Of a DNA stretch of 34,604 nucleotides, positions 1 through 6,689 are shown in pieces. Where the stretch lies: assembly GCA_001817115.1 (NCBI GenBank), contig MHHS01000006.1, positions 1-34,604 on the forward strand, in the 5' to 3' direction. Made by a program: the position numbers and the translations under genes. The notes beneath the pieces are model-generated. The model did not search any database. It saw nothing but the letters and a program-made list of their open reading frames with translations, and was not told where the DNA came from. The stretch is from Candidatus Andersenbacteria bacterium RIFCSPHIGHO2_12_FULL_45_11b. GTDB taxonomy: Bacteria > Patescibacteriota > Andersenbacteria > UBA10190. The number at the start of each line of letters is the position of its first letter. The stretch's first letter is position 1.

Positions 1-374
1 AGCGCAGCTTTCATTGCTTCGGCTTCTTCCTTTGCAACATTTTCTTTTATTACTACCGGAGCTTTGTCGACAAGATCTTTAGCATCCTTCAAGCCCATTT
101 GCGTAAGCTCTCGAACTGCTTTAATCACAGCGATCTTCTGCGCTCCAGAATCTGTAATTTCAACATTAAACGAAGATTTTGCTTCTGCCGGAGCTTCGCC
201 AGCCACTGCCGGGCCTGCTGCCATCATCATTGCAGGAGCTGCTGCTGATACGCCGAATTTATCTTCAAGAACATGCACGAGCTCTGATAAATCAAGCACG
301 GACATTTCTTCGATTTGCTTCACAATTGCCTGAAATTTCTCAGGAACTGCCACTGCTTCTTTTTCATCTGCCAT
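1..374 (-). CDS. rplL: 50S ribosomal protein L7/L12, 3' part cut by window edge
   Basis: This is the ribosomal stalk protein that recruits translation factors. Reading from the ATG at 374 gives about 124 residues before the window ends. The N-terminal dimerisation helices cover about residues 1-45, an Ala/Met/Pro hinge about 46-66, and the C-terminal factor-binding domain follows, with [13 protein letters not shown] at about 95-107. It lies downstream of rplJ in the usual rplJ-rplL order, separated by a palindromic repeat. The start is preceded by AATCCTATG with no Shine-Dalgarno sequence, a context that recurs at rpsB, rpmE and manC here. Only the last few residues are missing. Confidence 0.95.
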   Translation of the reverse strand, partial: MADEKEAVAVPEKFQAIVKQIEEMSVLDLSELVHVLEDKFGVSAAAPAMMMAAGPAVAGEAPAEAKSSFNVEITDSGAQKIAVIKAVRELTQMGLKDAKDLVDKAPVVIKENVAKEEAEAMKAA

Positions 375-417
375 AGGATTTGGTTATTTAGTGTATAAAT
401 ATTAATTCGTTTACTAC

Positions 418-495
418 TAACCCCCTCCAACTCCCCCTTCGTAAGGGGGAGAGAACGGCGTATCCCCCTCCTTACGAAGGAGGGGTTAGGGGAGG
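418..495. repeat. Composite palindromic repeat between rplJ and rplL
   Basis: Two perfect palindromes, 431-451 (CTCCCCCTTCGTAAGGGGGAG) written here only by its core CCCTTCGTAAGGG, and 464-485 around CTCCTTACGAAGGAG, are enclosed by outer inverted arms (AACCCCCTCC and GGGGAGGTT). The same two units recur in the opposite order at 6591-6684. It begins right after the rplJ stop codon and fills the gap to rplL. It may fold in the mRNA and tune the L10:L12 ratio, which is inference. Confidence 0.85.
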
Positions 496-1020
496 TTATG
501 CGTTCTCTTTTTGTTCTTTAATAGCCGTTAGCACGTATACGGTTGCGCGAGGCACACCAGATAGCACTTGAACCATGCCTCGCATAGGACCTGCAAGCAC
601 GCCGACCAATTGGCCGAGTAATTGCTCCTTGCTTGGCAGCTTCGCAAGCGACTCAACTTCTTGAGTGGTAATTTCTTTCCCCTCAAGAATACCGGCTACA
701 AGGCGAAGATTTTCTTTTCCCTTTGCAAATGCAAAGAGCACCTTTGCAGGCGATACGGGATCAGAGCCAGTGATGATTGCCATTTGGCCTTCGTGAGCCA
801 TTGGATCAAAACCAAACTTTTTGTCTGCAAGAGCAATCTTTAAGAGCCTCTTTGGAACAACTCTCATAGAACAGCCCGCTGCAAACAGCGCATCCCGCAG
901 CTCATTTACATCCGCAACATTGAGCGCATCGTACGCGAGAAATACCGTGCCGACCGAAGCCTGCACTGCATCGCCCACTTCGCTAACGCGCGTTTCTTTT
1001 TGCTGTTTTGTAAGTGGCAT
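496..1020 (-). CDS. rplJ: 50S ribosomal protein L10
   Basis: L10 anchors the L7/L12 dimers to 23S rRNA at the stalk base. The 174-residue product has the family's start (MPLTKQQKE followed by a helix and FLAYDALNVADVNELRDAL), the RVVPKRLLKIAL segment and a C-terminal helix that binds L12. Length is normal for the family. The ATG at 1020 is the only sensible start. It is the first gene of the rplJ-rplL operon, with about 140 bp of untranslated leader upstream in which an L10-leader-like hairpin is visible. Confidence 0.95.
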   Translation of the reverse strand: MPLTKQQKETRVSEVGDAVQASVGTVFLAYDALNVADVNELRDALFAAGCSMRVVPKRLLKIALADKKFGFDPMAHEGQMAIITGSDPVSPAKVLFAFAKGKENLRLVAGILEGKEITTQEVESLAKLPSKEQLLGQLVGVLAGPMRGMVQVLSGVPRATVYVLTAIKEQKENA

Positions 1021-1039
1021 AAACAGTTAATTAATCGTC

Positions 1040-1125
1040 ACCAATTTGTAGATATATTTCACCAATAGAAGCCTGGGAAATTATCCTGCAGAGGTCTTAT
1101 AAACGCCCCTGGTCTTTGGATGACT
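1040..1125 (-). promoter_or_regulatory. Possible L10 leader (autoregulatory RNA) upstream of rplJ
   Basis: Read on the minus strand, the leader carries AAAGACCAGGGG, then a short loop, then CCTCTGCAGGA. CAGGGG (1106-1111) pairs with CCTCTG (1089-1094). This resembles the AGAC...CAGG...CCTG layout of the L10-binding leader found before rplJ in many bacteria. The match is by eye only, and the kink-turn details are not clear. Confidence 0.4.
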
Positions 1126-1161
1126 ATATACTGTATGACAGAATTGCCCGAAAAATGCAAC

Positions 1162-2169
1162 CTACTGCAAATATTTCACCTTATTGGCATTATGCTCATC
1201 GTTTGTTTTTGCGAATATAGTCGTTCCGTCATGCGCAGTCAGATAGTAGTAATAATCCGATTGCTCTGGGCGCAGCGCCGCCATTATTGCAGTTAATCCC
1301 GGGTTGTTAATCGGCGCAGGGGGCAAGCCTCGATACTTCCTCGTATTATATGGGGAATCAATAGCCAAATCCTTCGCAGTTAAATTTCCTTTTTTCTCAA
1401 CAATATATTCAATCGTCGCATCTACATACAGCCCCTCCTGGTTATCGAACCGCTTCCAGAGCACTCCTGAAACAAGCGCCATATCTTGCTTGCTTTGCAC
1501 TTCTTTTTCCAAAATGCTCGCCATATTTATTACTTCACCCAGCGTTCTTTCGTTTTTCTTGCCTTCCTCTCGAATATCCTGGGTAATTTTCTTATCAAAA
1601 TTGCCGAGCATGCGCATAATCACATCGTGGACTGTATCATCTTTCGCAATGCGATACGTATCTGGAAACAAATACCCTTCCAGCGATCGGTTCGGGGGCA
1701 GGTCTTTTAGAAAAGAAAACTCATCAGAATATTTGCTTGCTACGGCTTCTTGTGCAAAATCTTTTGCCGTACCAATTCCTCGCTGCTCCAGCCGCTCTGC
1801 TACTTGCTTGAGCGTAAATCCTTCCGGGAACGTAATGCTTAACTCATTCTGGTTTGCATCGCCTGAAATAAACCGCTGCAGCACTGCCTTAATACGCTCT
1901 CCCTTTTCAACATGATAAGTTCCTGCCTGAATTTTCTCTGCACTCCCCGAACGGCCATACCACTTCCAAGGAATCGTACGGTCTGAGTATCCTTCTTCTA
2001 CCAATGCGCGCCACACTTGAGAGCCGGCTTCCCCTTGCGCAATGCGCACATCGCCCGTTTTTAACATAACTCCAGAACCCCACACGAACCGGAATATAAG
2101 CGCGCCTACAATGATTGCTGTAATCAATACGATCGTAGTGAATTTCCTCGGATTTGTAACGCTGATCAT
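1162..2169 (-). CDS. mltG: Endolytic murein transglycosylase MltG (YceG-like)
   Basis: MltG cuts nascent peptidoglycan strands at the membrane and is thought to set glycan length. The 335-residue protein has a short cytoplasmic N-terminus, one membrane helix (about 11-30), a LysM-like region, LEGYLFPDTY (163-172), ASILEKE containing the family's catalytic Glu (Glu221), and YNTRKYRGLPPAPI (274-287). The length is typical. Its ATG overlaps the manC stop codon by four bases (ATGA), which implies translational coupling and a shared transcript. Together with rodA in this window it supports a peptidoglycan cell wall. Confidence 0.93.
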   Translation of the reverse strand: MISVTNPRKFTTIVLITAIIVGALIFRFVWGSGVMLKTGDVRIAQGEAGSQVWRALVEEGYSDRTIPWKWYGRSGSAEKIQAGTYHVEKGERIKAVLQRFISGDANQNELSITFPEGFTLKQVAERLEQRGIGTAKDFAQEAVASKYSDEFSFLKDLPPNRSLEGYLFPDTYRIAKDDTVHDVIMRMLGNFDKKITQDIREEGKKNERTLGEVINMASILEKEVQSKQDMALVSGVLWKRFDNQEGLYVDATIEYIVEKKGNLTAKDLAIDSPYNTRKYRGLPPAPINNPGLTAIMAALRPEQSDYYYYLTAHDGTTIFAKTNDEHNANKVKYLQ

Positions 2170-3233
2170 AGGTACTCTTCCCTGTTGTCTTCCTCGATTC
2201 TTTTTACCACGTCTTTTACTTTCTGAGATGCATCTGTATCGGTAATAAGCACTGCATTGTCCGTAACCACTACGACAGTATTATGTATTCCAATTAATGA
2301 CACTACCTTGCTCGTTGCATTGTAAATATAATTATCATCGCTATCCACATGAATATGGTGCCCCTTGGGCATGTGGTCGCCATTTACTCCGAATAATTCC
2401 TTCACCACTGCCCAGCTCCCTATATCGCTCCAGCCGTAATCCCCCGTTACTGCGATAATCTTTTTTGTTTTTTCATTAAGAGCATAATCAATAGCGATTT
2501 TCGGCAGGCCGTGATATGCGTCTACGGCCCCCTGCTCGCTACCTTCCTCAAGAACCTGCGCAAATTTCTTAATACCCGTAACCAGTTCCGGCGTATGAAC
2601 TTCGAGCTCTTCGAGAAAGAAATTCGGCGTTGCACACATGTATCCCATATTCCAAAAATAAGATCCTTCAGTCACATATTCCTGCGCCGTTTCAAAATCA
2701 GGCTTTTCCTTGAACGCATCAATCGCATACGTATGGTCATGCCCCGCAACTTTCTTTCCCATTTTCATATAGCCATATCCTGTTTCCGGAGTCACGGGCA
2801 CGTGCCCGATAATAACAATGCGCCGCGCATCTTCTATGACTAGCTGCGCCATAGCGGCAAGGTCTTTCAGCAATACTTCTTCGTTCGTAAATACATGATC
2901 GGCCCAAAGGAATAATGTTGGCTCGTCTCCTTTTCCACGCATAATTAGCTGCATCGCTGCTGCAGCTAATGCAGGTCCAGTTTCTCGGCGTTCTGGTTCT
3001 GTGAAAATGTGCCCTTCAGGAAGATTCTTGAGCACCTCTTTCGTCTTTGCTTCATGTTCTTTTGTTGTAGCAACAAAAATGTGCTCATTATCAGCAAGCT
3101 TGAGCGCCCTATCGTATGTATGCTCAATAAGCGTTTTTCCTGAACCCAAATCTAAAAACTGCTTTGGCAGCGATCTTATAGATAGCGGCCATAGGCGCGT
3201 CCCGCCTCCTCCTGCAACAATAACAATATTCAT
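2166..3233 (-). CDS. manC: Mannose-1-phosphate guanylyltransferase
   Basis: It makes GDP-mannose from mannose-1-phosphate and GTP for surface glycans. The start at 3233 gives 355 residues that begin directly with the nucleotide-binding strand MNIVIVAGGGGTRLWP and PKQF (about 22-25). The longer frame to 3302 adds only 23 unlike residues. The sugar-binding FKEKPDFETAQEY segment and the final left-handed beta-helix-like region are present, but no phosphomannose isomerase domain follows, so it is the single-function short form. It overlaps mltG by four bases. The GT-C glycosyltransferase at 12.7-14.9 kb may use mannose donors made from its product, which is inference. Confidence 0.92.
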   Translation of the reverse strand: MNIVIVAGGGGTRLWPLSIRSLPKQFLDLGSGKTLIEHTYDRALKLADNEHIFVATTKEHEAKTKEVLKNLPEGHIFTEPERRETGPALAAAAMQLIMRGKGDEPTLFLWADHVFTNEEVLLKDLAAMAQLVIEDARRIVIIGHVPVTPETGYGYMKMGKKVAGHDHTYAIDAFKEKPDFETAQEYVTEGSYFWNMGYMCATPNFFLEELEVHTPELVTGIKKFAQVLEEGSEQGAVDAYHGLPKIAIDYALNEKTKKIIAVTGDYGWSDIGSWAVVKELFGVNGDHMPKGHHIHVDSDDNYIYNATSKVVSLIGIHNTVVVVTDNAVLITDTDASQKVKDVVKRIEEDNREEYL

Positions 3234-3262
3234 AGGATTAGTTATACGATACACTACGACAT

Positions 3263-4348
3263 ATGAGCAAGACCACTCTTGTACGGAGCCTTCACCACGC
3301 AAAAGTATGCTTCATTCCCTTTCCTGCTAATAATCACCATCCGTTGGCGCTTCGGCACAAGCCACTTACAGCCATTTCCTTGCTTCTCGTCATCACAAAA
3401 ATCGTTGCTATCAGCATTGTCGGCCTCACGCCAAGCGAAGCAACCCTTTCAACCATCACTACAAATCGCATCATACAGCTCACGAATGAAGAACGTGGAA
3501 ACACTGGCTTACCAGCGCTCGCCGTCAACAGCAAGCTCGCTCAAGCCGCACAGCTCAAAGCAAACGACATGCTGAAAAACCAATACTTTGCCCATATATC
3601 CCCGACGAACGTAACCCCGTGGCACTGGATGGAACAAACGGGCTATTCCTACGAAGTTGCAGGAGAAAATCTTGCCATCGACTTTACGCAGGCAGAGGAT
3701 GTAGTATCTGCATGGCTTGCAAGCCCGAAACATAAGGAAAACATGCTTCGAAAAGATTATACTGAAACTGGCGTTGCCATTGCATCGGGAAAATTCAAAG
3801 ATTCGACATCAATTATAGTAGTTCATATGTTCGGCAAGCCTTCTCAAGCATCTACCCCAGCATCCTCCCCTACCTCTCCCCTACCCGCCGAAGCTTTAGC
3901 GCAAGTGGAACCAAGCGCGCTCTTGCAGGCAAGGGCATTGCCGCCAAAGCTCACTCCCACAATAACACCAACACCGTCACCTTCCCCCGCGCCAGTTATT
4001 GCAAGTATCATTCTGTCTCCCTCTTTTGACCAAGAAGAGTTTGCTATTGCACCAGCACATGCGAGCACATCTTCCTGGCAACTATTCTCTGTGCATTCTG
4101 CCATTGCATCAGATACAGATGTAGTATCCGCGATTCCTCTATTTACTATTCATCCAGTATCAAAAACATCAACAACATTTTTCGCGTTTACCTCGCGCAT
4201 CAGTCGAGATATGAGCGCCAGCATCGCGCTCGCGATGTGCGCATTGCTTTTGATTGCTGTTTTTGTTCGTGTTAAGGTACAGCACCCGCTCATGATTGCG
4301 CACGCATCTGTTGTCATTGTTCTCGCATTTGCGCTGTTTATCGCGTAA
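3263..4348 (+). CDS. Membrane-anchored CAP/SCP-domain protein
   Basis: This 361-residue surface protein has an N-terminal membrane helix (about 33-54), then a CAP (SCP/PR1-like) domain from about 65 to 193 with NEERGNTGLPAL, HISP, GYSYEVAGENLA and WLASPKHKENML. A Pro/Ser/Thr-rich linker follows, and two C-terminal hydrophobic segments lie at about 318-361. Extracellular bacterial CAP proteins of this kind are common, but their roles are mostly unknown. The gene is divergent from manC with only 29 bp between starts. In the linker, PLPAEALAQ is encoded by a copy of a palindromic repeat (3883-3909). Confidence 0.85.
   Translation: MSKTTLVRSLHHAKVCFIPFPANNHHPLALRHKPLTAISLLLVITKIVAISIVGLTPSEATLSTITTNRIIQLTNEERGNTGLPALAVNSKLAQAAQLKANDMLKNQYFAHISPTNVTPWHWMEQTGYSYEVAGENLAIDFTQAEDVVSAWLASPKHKENMLRKDYTETGVAIASGKFKDSTSIIVVHMFGKPSQASTPASSPTSPLPAEALAQVEPSALLQARALPPKLTPTITPTPSPSPAPVIASIILSPSFDQEEFAIAPAHASTSSWQLFSVHSAIASDTDVVSAIPLFTIHPVSKTSTTFFAFTSRISRDMSASIALAMCALLLIAVFVRVKVQHPLMIAHASVVIVLAFALFIA
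3883..3909. repeat. CCCGCCGAAGC-type palindromic repeat inside the CAP gene
   Basis: The segment ACCCGCCGAAGCTTTAGCGC is a degenerate copy of the element also found at 9111-9141 inside tyrS, where it reads CCCGCCGAAGCCTTGGCGAA. Here it is translated in frame as PAEALAQ in the low-complexity linker, where an insert would be harmless. Confidence 0.65.
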
Positions 4349-4445
4349 TGTGCGGTAATTGCGCTCTTTTACCGTATGGTGTTAAACTTTCAGGGATGTG
4401 GAAAAACAGTACATCCAATGAACACGGCAAAGGAGGTGGGTATCT

Positions 4446-4622
4446 ATGAGCGAACTACTCGTTGTTGCAAGCAAGGTGCGAGCGTATCTTAAAGAAAAGG
4501 ACGCAAAGATGTCCGGAGACCTTCCTGAAGCCATAAACAAGAAAGTTATGGCTGTATTAGATGAAGCTGTTATGCGATCTAAGGGAAATAAGCGAACAAC
4601 CGTAAAACCACAAGACGTATAG
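4446..4622 (+). CDS. Putative bacterial histone-fold protein, 58 residues
   Basis: The product starts MSELLVVASKVRAYLKEKDA and ends GNKRTTVKPQDV. The pattern of a short helix, a loop, a long central helix (about 26-47), then R-T-T-V and K-P-x-D-V at the C-terminus matches a single histone fold; archaeal histones and the Bdellovibrio Bd0055 type end in the same R-[KT]-T-[IV]-x-P-x-D-V way. I recognise it by this pattern, not by a search. A strong Shine-Dalgarno (AAAGGAGG) lies 8 bases before the ATG, and a good terminator follows, so it is a monocistronic and probably well-expressed gene. The likely role is nucleoid binding. It could instead be an unrelated small helical DNA-binding protein. 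Confidence 0.65.
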   Translation: MSELLVVASKVRAYLKEKDAKMSGDLPEAINKKVMAVLDEAVMRSKGNKRTTVKPQDV

Positions 4623-4648
4623 TCTTTTCGGGAATTTACAACGCGATT

Positions 4649-4672
4649 AACCGCTTTAATAAGCGGTTTTTT
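4649..4672 (+). terminator. Rho-independent terminator after the histone-like gene
   Basis: AACCGCTT and AAGCGGTT form an 8-bp stem with a TAAT loop, followed by a run of T. It sits 26 bp after the stop codon. Confidence 0.85.
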
Positions 4673-4693
4673 GCTATTGTACTTCCGCGATTA

Positions 4694-4722
4694 TTGACAT
4701 TTGCATTAAACTTTGCTATAAT
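4694..4722 (+). promoter_or_regulatory. Consensus promoter of the sortase gene, leaderless layout
   Basis: TTGACA (4694-4699), 17 bp, TATAAT (4717-4722) is a perfect sigma70-type promoter. Only 8 bp separate the -10 box from the ATG at 4731, so the transcript should start at or within about 2 bases of the start codon. Confidence 0.88.
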
Positions 4723-4730
4723 GCGATGTT

Positions 4731-5435
4731 ATGAAAAATGTCGTCATCACGTTTATAGCTACTCTGTTTTTTACATTCCTATTCCTCTATGGGGCTATTT
4801 CTAGTGTTCTTACCTTTGCCCCGTTCCTCGCAACTAGCATCTCGCAGATACAGCAACCAAAGCCTTCTCTTCAACTTCCGTTGAGCGCAAATCGCACAAT
4901 TCCATTTGCAACGCCAGCTCCTATTGTTGTGGTGCAACCATATCCTAAACTCACCCCGCTTGATCCTCCGTTCAACCCCGCAGATGCTGGAAAAAACTTT
5001 ATCCGCATTCCTGCAATCAACGTTACTGTTCCATTAGTGGAGAGCAAATCTCTTACCGATACTGATGTTATCTCTGCGTTGCAATCTGGCGTAGCCATGT
5101 ATCCCAATGGCGTAAGGCCAGGGGCGCTTGGGAACGTATTTATTGCGGGCCACAGCACGGGCAACCCATGGCAGGGAAAGTATAGATTTGCATTTACTAA
5201 GATTAATGAACTCCAGAATGGCGATGTCATCATGCTTGATTGGAAGGGTACTCGCTACACGTACCGAATTTATAAATCTGAAAAAATCGTACCAGCACCC
5301 GGATATACTGTTCCATCCGACCACCTATACCCCACCATGTCACTTATGGCATGCTGGCCGCTGTGGTCTACCAGCCAACGCATTCTTGTGCATGCGGACT
5401 TAACGAATATCACGCAGCTGAATCCGCGGAAGTAA
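4731..5435 (+). CDS. Sortase (class D/E-like transpeptidase)
   Basis: Sortases cleave a sorting signal on surface proteins and attach them to the envelope. This 234-residue protein has an N-terminal membrane helix (about 4-30), a Pro-rich spacer and a sortase beta-barrel from about 88. The catalytic triad is visible: His141 in IAGHS, Cys208 in LMACWP and Arg217 in STSQRILV. The family commonly has TL(T/S)TC around the cysteine; here it is SLMAC. No LPxTG substrate gene is next to it, so its substrate is unknown. It has its own consensus promoter and ends just before tRNA-Trp. Confidence 0.9.
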   Translation: MKNVVITFIATLFFTFLFLYGAISSVLTFAPFLATSISQIQQPKPSLQLPLSANRTIPFATPAPIVVVQPYPKLTPLDPPFNPADAGKNFIRIPAINVTVPLVESKSLTDTDVISALQSGVAMYPNGVRPGALGNVFIAGHSTGNPWQGKYRFAFTKINELQNGDVIMLDWKGTRYTYRIYKSEKIVPAPGYTVPSDHLYPTMSLMACWPLWSTSQRILVHADLTNITQLNPRK

Positions 5436-5482
5436 GCGTTCGACTATACACGAAGCAAGATATCAGTACAATAAACATCCAT

Positions 5483-5556
5483 AGGGGTGTGGTCTAGTGG
5501 CATGACAGAAGCCTCCAAAGCTTTTGACGGGGGTTCGATTCCCTCCACCCCTGCCA
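5483..5556 (+). tRNA. tRNA-Trp (anticodon CCA)
   Basis: The acceptor stem AGGGGTG/CACCCCT closes perfectly. The anticodon stem GAAGC/GCTTT holds the loop CTCCAAA with anticodon CCA. The T arm is GGGGG-TTCGATT-CCCTC. The 3' CCA is encoded (5554-5556), unlike in the other three tRNA genes of this window. It follows the sortase gene by 47 bp. Confidence 0.95.
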
Positions 5557-5562
5557 TTTTAC

Positions 5563-5605
5563 GAAAAATAAAAGGTACGCAACGAACGAATCGTTACATA
5601 CCTTT
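5563..5605 (-). terminator. Strong terminator of the 5611-6288 gene
   Basis: On the minus strand, a 15-bp hairpin (AAAGGTATGTAACGA paired with TCGTTGCGTACCTTT, including G-U pairs) is followed by TATTTTTCG. It begins 5 bp after the stop codon at 5611. Confidence 0.88.
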
Positions 5606-5610
5606 GCGCA

Positions 5611-6288
5611 TTACTGCAGCGAGGTTACAACTGCCCTGTGCCCGCGAAACGAAGGATAGATGCAGTTACTGCTTGTATCCTTCCACGTTCGCATTGCAAT
5701 TTGCAATTGCCCCTCTGCCACCTGAATGACAGGGGACATTTTTCCAATCAGACCATTTTCTTCCCACACGCTCCCCAATGCCATCAGCTGGTGCGTGCCG
5801 GCAATCGGCGGATATACAACTAAGTGCATCAAAAGTTGCCATAAAGTGTATGGAGTCGTTTGATGTGTTGCGAAGTACTGCATTCGCCGCTGCGGAAACT
5901 GCTGCACTGCCGAATGATCGTCATCGCAAAAATACAGCATATGCGGCCCTGCGTATTGAGCATCGCTACGCAGCACTTCTAATATACTGGAATTCAAATT
6001 GCCAGCGCCATCTATCCCTGGAATCTTCTTTGCGATTTGCCCGAGAATCCAGTCAAAACTTTTCACAGTCATTTGCCTTGGTATAACCAAAAATAACCGT
6101 AATGGACCTGTGGGCACCATTTTTCGAAATTCTGAAACCTCCTGAATGGTCAGCTGTATTTCCATTCGTTTCAATGCTTCCACCTGAAAATCAAACAGTT
6201 CCTCCATAGACGGAATTTGGAAACCGGTTTCCTGTAACGCAAAATACTGCTCAGGCGACAACGCCTGCCCCCTAATTGCATTCGACAT
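5611..6288 (-). CDS. Hypothetical protein, 225 residues
   Basis: I do not recognise this family. The protein is soluble, with no signal peptide or membrane helix. It has an N-terminal helical part containing SPEQYFALQETGFQIPSMEE, a middle region with FLVIPRQMTVKSFDWI, and a C-terminal part with YFCDDDHSAVQQFP and QLMALGSVWEENG. The start at 6288 is supported by AAAGGGG 7 bases upstream. A possible promoter (TTGACA, 17 bp, TACGGT; 6344-6372) gives a leader of roughly 50 bases containing a GTGCA/TGCAC hairpin. It follows rpmG on the same strand and ends in its own strong terminator. Confidence 0.75.
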   Translation of the reverse strand: MSNAIRGQALSPEQYFALQETGFQIPSMEELFDFQVEALKRMEIQLTIQEVSEFRKMVPTGPLRLFLVIPRQMTVKSFDWILGQIAKKIPGIDGAGNLNSSILEVLRSDAQYAGPHMLYFCDDDHSAVQQFPQRRMQYFATHQTTPYTLWQLLMHLVVYPPIAGTHQLMALGSVWEENGLIGKMSPVIQVAEGQLQIAMRTWKDTSSNCIYPSFRGHRAVVTSLQ

Positions 6289-6343
6289 GGCTTAACCCCT
6301 TTACGTATGCGGTTTTGAAACGTGCAAAAGTGCACTGGTAAAA

Positions 6344-6372
6344 ACCGTAAGCCCGCGCGCGGATAATGTCAA
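6344..6372 (-). promoter_or_regulatory. Possible promoter of the 5611-6288 gene
   Basis: TTGACA (6367-6372), 17 bp, TACGGT (6344-6349) on the minus strand. The -35 box is perfect but the -10 box is weak. It overlaps the end of rpmG. Confidence 0.45.
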
Positions 6373-6377
6373 AACTA

Positions 6378-6542
6378 CTATTTCTTCCCTTTTTCTTTAT
6401 GAACCGTGTGTTTTCGGCACTTTTTGCAGTGCTTGGAATATTCCAGCTTATGACCATCGCCCCGCTTTAAATTTCTGCGAGTATGATAATTGAACGACTT
6501 GCAGTCGACGCATTGGAGGCGGATAAGAAAATCTTGTGACAT
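6378..6542 (-). CDS. rpmG: 50S ribosomal protein L33, zinc-binding form
   Basis: This 54-residue protein reads MSQDFLIRLQCVDCKSFNYH, then a basic stretch, then KHCKKCRKHTVHKE. The two CxxC pairs (Cys11, Cys14, Cys39, Cys42) and the final KHTVHKE are typical of zinc-ribbon L33. Its stop codon at 6378-6380 and the ATG at 6542 are clear. Its promoter leaves only 7 bases before the ATG. Confidence 0.93.
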   Translation of the reverse strand: MSQDFLIRLQCVDCKSFNYHTRRNLKRGDGHKLEYSKHCKKCRKHTVHKEKGKK

Positions 6543-6549
6543 AGTCGAT

Positions 6550-6577
6550 ATGATACCAGAATGCGTATTTTTTGCAA
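6550..6577 (-). promoter_or_regulatory. rpmG promoter, leaderless layout
   Basis: TTGCAA (6572-6577), 16 bp, TATCAT (6550-6555) on the minus strand. Seven bases lie between the -10 box and the rpmG ATG. Confidence 0.7.
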
Positions 6578-6590
6578 GATATTTGTAGTT

Positions 6591-6684
6591 TCCCCTCCTT
6601 ACGAAGGAGGGGCTAGGGGAGGTTAAGCGAATACGACTAACCCCCTCCCCGCCAGCTGGCGGGCTCCCCCTTCGTAAGGGGGAG
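6591..6684. repeat. Composite palindromic repeat with a nested palindrome
   Basis: CCCTCCTTACGAAGGAGGG (about 6592-6612) and CCCTTCGTAAGGG (within 6664-6684) are the same two units as at 418-495, in the opposite order. Between them sits an extra palindrome, CCGCCAGCTGGCGGG (6649-6663), apparently inserted into one arm. The element fills the gap between rpmG's upstream region and the 3' end of the next minus-strand gene. Confidence 0.85.
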
Positions 6685-6689
6685 AGACA

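Noticed and set aside
418-495. CRISPR-like repeat structure
   Set aside because: The repeats are palindromic pairs without regular spacers, no cas genes are present, and copies are scattered singly.
1304-1915. 203-codon plus-strand ORF
   Set aside because: It lies wholly antisense to mltG, whose motifs are clear, and its composition looks like a shadow.
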